Assembly (NCBI GenBank): GCA_934047225.1
Contig: OW204011.1
Span: forward strand, 16,938,339 to 17,002,338
Direction of reading: 5' to 3'
DNA: 64,000 nucleotides
DNA from: Ypsolopha sequella
Lineage: Eukaryota > Arthropoda > Insecta > Lepidoptera > Ypsolophidae
Part shown: piece by piece, positions 62,970-64,000 of the stretch
How the letters are laid out: each line of letters begins with the position of its first letter
How positions within the stretch are numbered: position 1 is the first letter of the stretch
Program-made: the position numbers and the translations under genes
The notes under the pieces: model-generated
Told to the model about the DNA's origin: nothing
Database searches by the model: none
The model's input: only the letters and a program-made list of their open reading frames with translations

Positions 62970-64000
62970 AAGTCAATTCGAAGGTCAAGGAATCGAACTG
63001 ATTTTTTTTTGGTAGACTGCTGCAACTATTACAAACACCTTTTACTGATGTAGTTTTTCTGAAATATGCATTATTTTAAGAGAAAAAAATCATTGAATTA
63101 TTTTTTGTATGGAGAAAATTATGTTTTTGTCAATTTCTTGCGTGCTTCATGTTTATTTAAAATGAAACTTACTACAGGTCATTGAGGAAGTTACGGCCAA
63201 CATTTTTTTTCCTTACACTTATCTGCGTAAATCTGCGCTTTGGAAGCTACAGGCACTTGAAAATATTTAATGAAAAGGTCAAGGAATTGAACTGATTTTT
63301 TATTTTCGGTAGACAACTTACTCATATGTTTGTAATAGAGTCAGCAGTCTACCAAAAATAAAAAATCAGTTCAATTCCTTGACCTTTTCATTAAATATTT
63401 TCAAGTGCCTGTAGCTTCCAAAGCGCAGATTTACGCAGATAAGTGTGAGGAAATAAAATGTTGGCCGTGACTTCCTCAATGACCTGTAGTAAGTTTAATT
63501 TTAAATAAACATGAAGCACGCAAGTAATTGACAAAAACATAATTTTCTCCATACAAAAATAATTCAATATTTTTTTTTCTCTGAAAGTGATGCATATTTT
63601 TGCAAAACTACATCAGTAAAAGATGTTTGTAATAGAGTAAGCTGTCTACCAAAAATAAAAAATCAGTTCAAATCCTTGACCTTTTCATTAAATATTTTCA
63701 AGTGCCTGTAGCTTCCAAAGCGCAGATTTACGCAGATAAGTGTAAGGAAATAAAATGTTGGCCGTGACTTCCTCAATGACCTGAACTAAGTTTAATTTTA
63801 AATAAACATGAAGCACGCAAGTAATTGACTAAAACATAATTTTCTCCATACAAAAATAATTCAATATTTTTTTTTCTCTGAAAGTGATGCATATTTTTGC
63901 AAAACTACATCAGTAAAAGATGTTTGTAATAGAGTAAGCTGTCTACCAAAAATAAAAAATCAGTTCAATATCTTGACCTGTAGCATTGCAAATTTTGTAG
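62970..64000. repeat. About 298-bp repeat: one inverted and two tandem copies
   Basis: The unit beginning AAAAATCAGTTCAAT occurs at 63361 and 63658 and again at about 63956 (running off the window), and the same unit in reverse orientation occupies about 62976-63310. Shared blocks include GCGCAGATTTACGCAGATAA. The copies are over 90 percent alike by eye. No coding sequence. Confidence 0.88.

Overview
This window reads as AT-rich insect nuclear DNA, most likely from a moth or butterfly (Lepidoptera). The grounds are intron-containing genes with consensus splice sites, tRNA-headed SINEs of a type I associate with Lepidoptera, RTE, jockey-like and CR1-like LINEs, a BEL/Pao LTR element and many short terminal-inverted-repeat elements. 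No prokaryotic, viral or CRISPR structure is present. All calls come from reading the sequence; family names are from memory of the families.

Host genes. (1) Plus strand 1318-15304: the last six exons of a multi-exon gene. Every exon junction is phase-consistent, and the joined product (206 aa in this window) starts with a Ras-association-like domain resembling the second RA domain of phospholipase C epsilon. (2) Plus strand 17690-19540: a long terminal exon for an acidic, Ser/Asp/Glu-rich protein I do not recognise. (3) Plus strand 32299-33653: a TATA box, a signal-peptide first exon and a second exon of a small putative secreted protein. (4) Minus strand 62584-44142: nine exons (375 aa in window) of a kainate-type ionotropic glutamate receptor, from the first membrane helix through pore, M3, S2 ligand-binding half, M4 and cytoplasmic tail. 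Its upstream exons lie beyond the window.

Mobile DNA fills the introns and intergenic space: a 5,759-bp BEL element with two LTRs in which I see no difference but with the catalytic RT and RNase H missing (8904-14662); a 5'-truncated LINE with a C-terminal PD-(D/E)XK-type endonuclease (26640-29275); a jockey/CR1-like LINE (39417-42945); a near full-length two-ORF LINE inside a receptor intron (about 47690-52700, minus); RTE fragments; a nested cluster of TIR elements (2872-4352); a hAT-like MITE (53713-54527); and several foldbacks and minisatellites.

The most unusual signal is not a known feature type. Five exons in the two multi-exon genes each have one or more extra copies of part of themselves immediately downstream in the sense direction: five full 169-bp units after the last exon of the RA-domain gene, about six 137-bp units after the receptor tail exon, one 174-bp-offset copy after the S2 exon, three 45-bp copies of an exon end plus splice donor after the M1 exon, and a decayed copy after the M3 exon. 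In all five, the complete reading frame and correct phase are kept by the upstream copy, while the downstream copies are partial, frameshifted or have altered splice sites.
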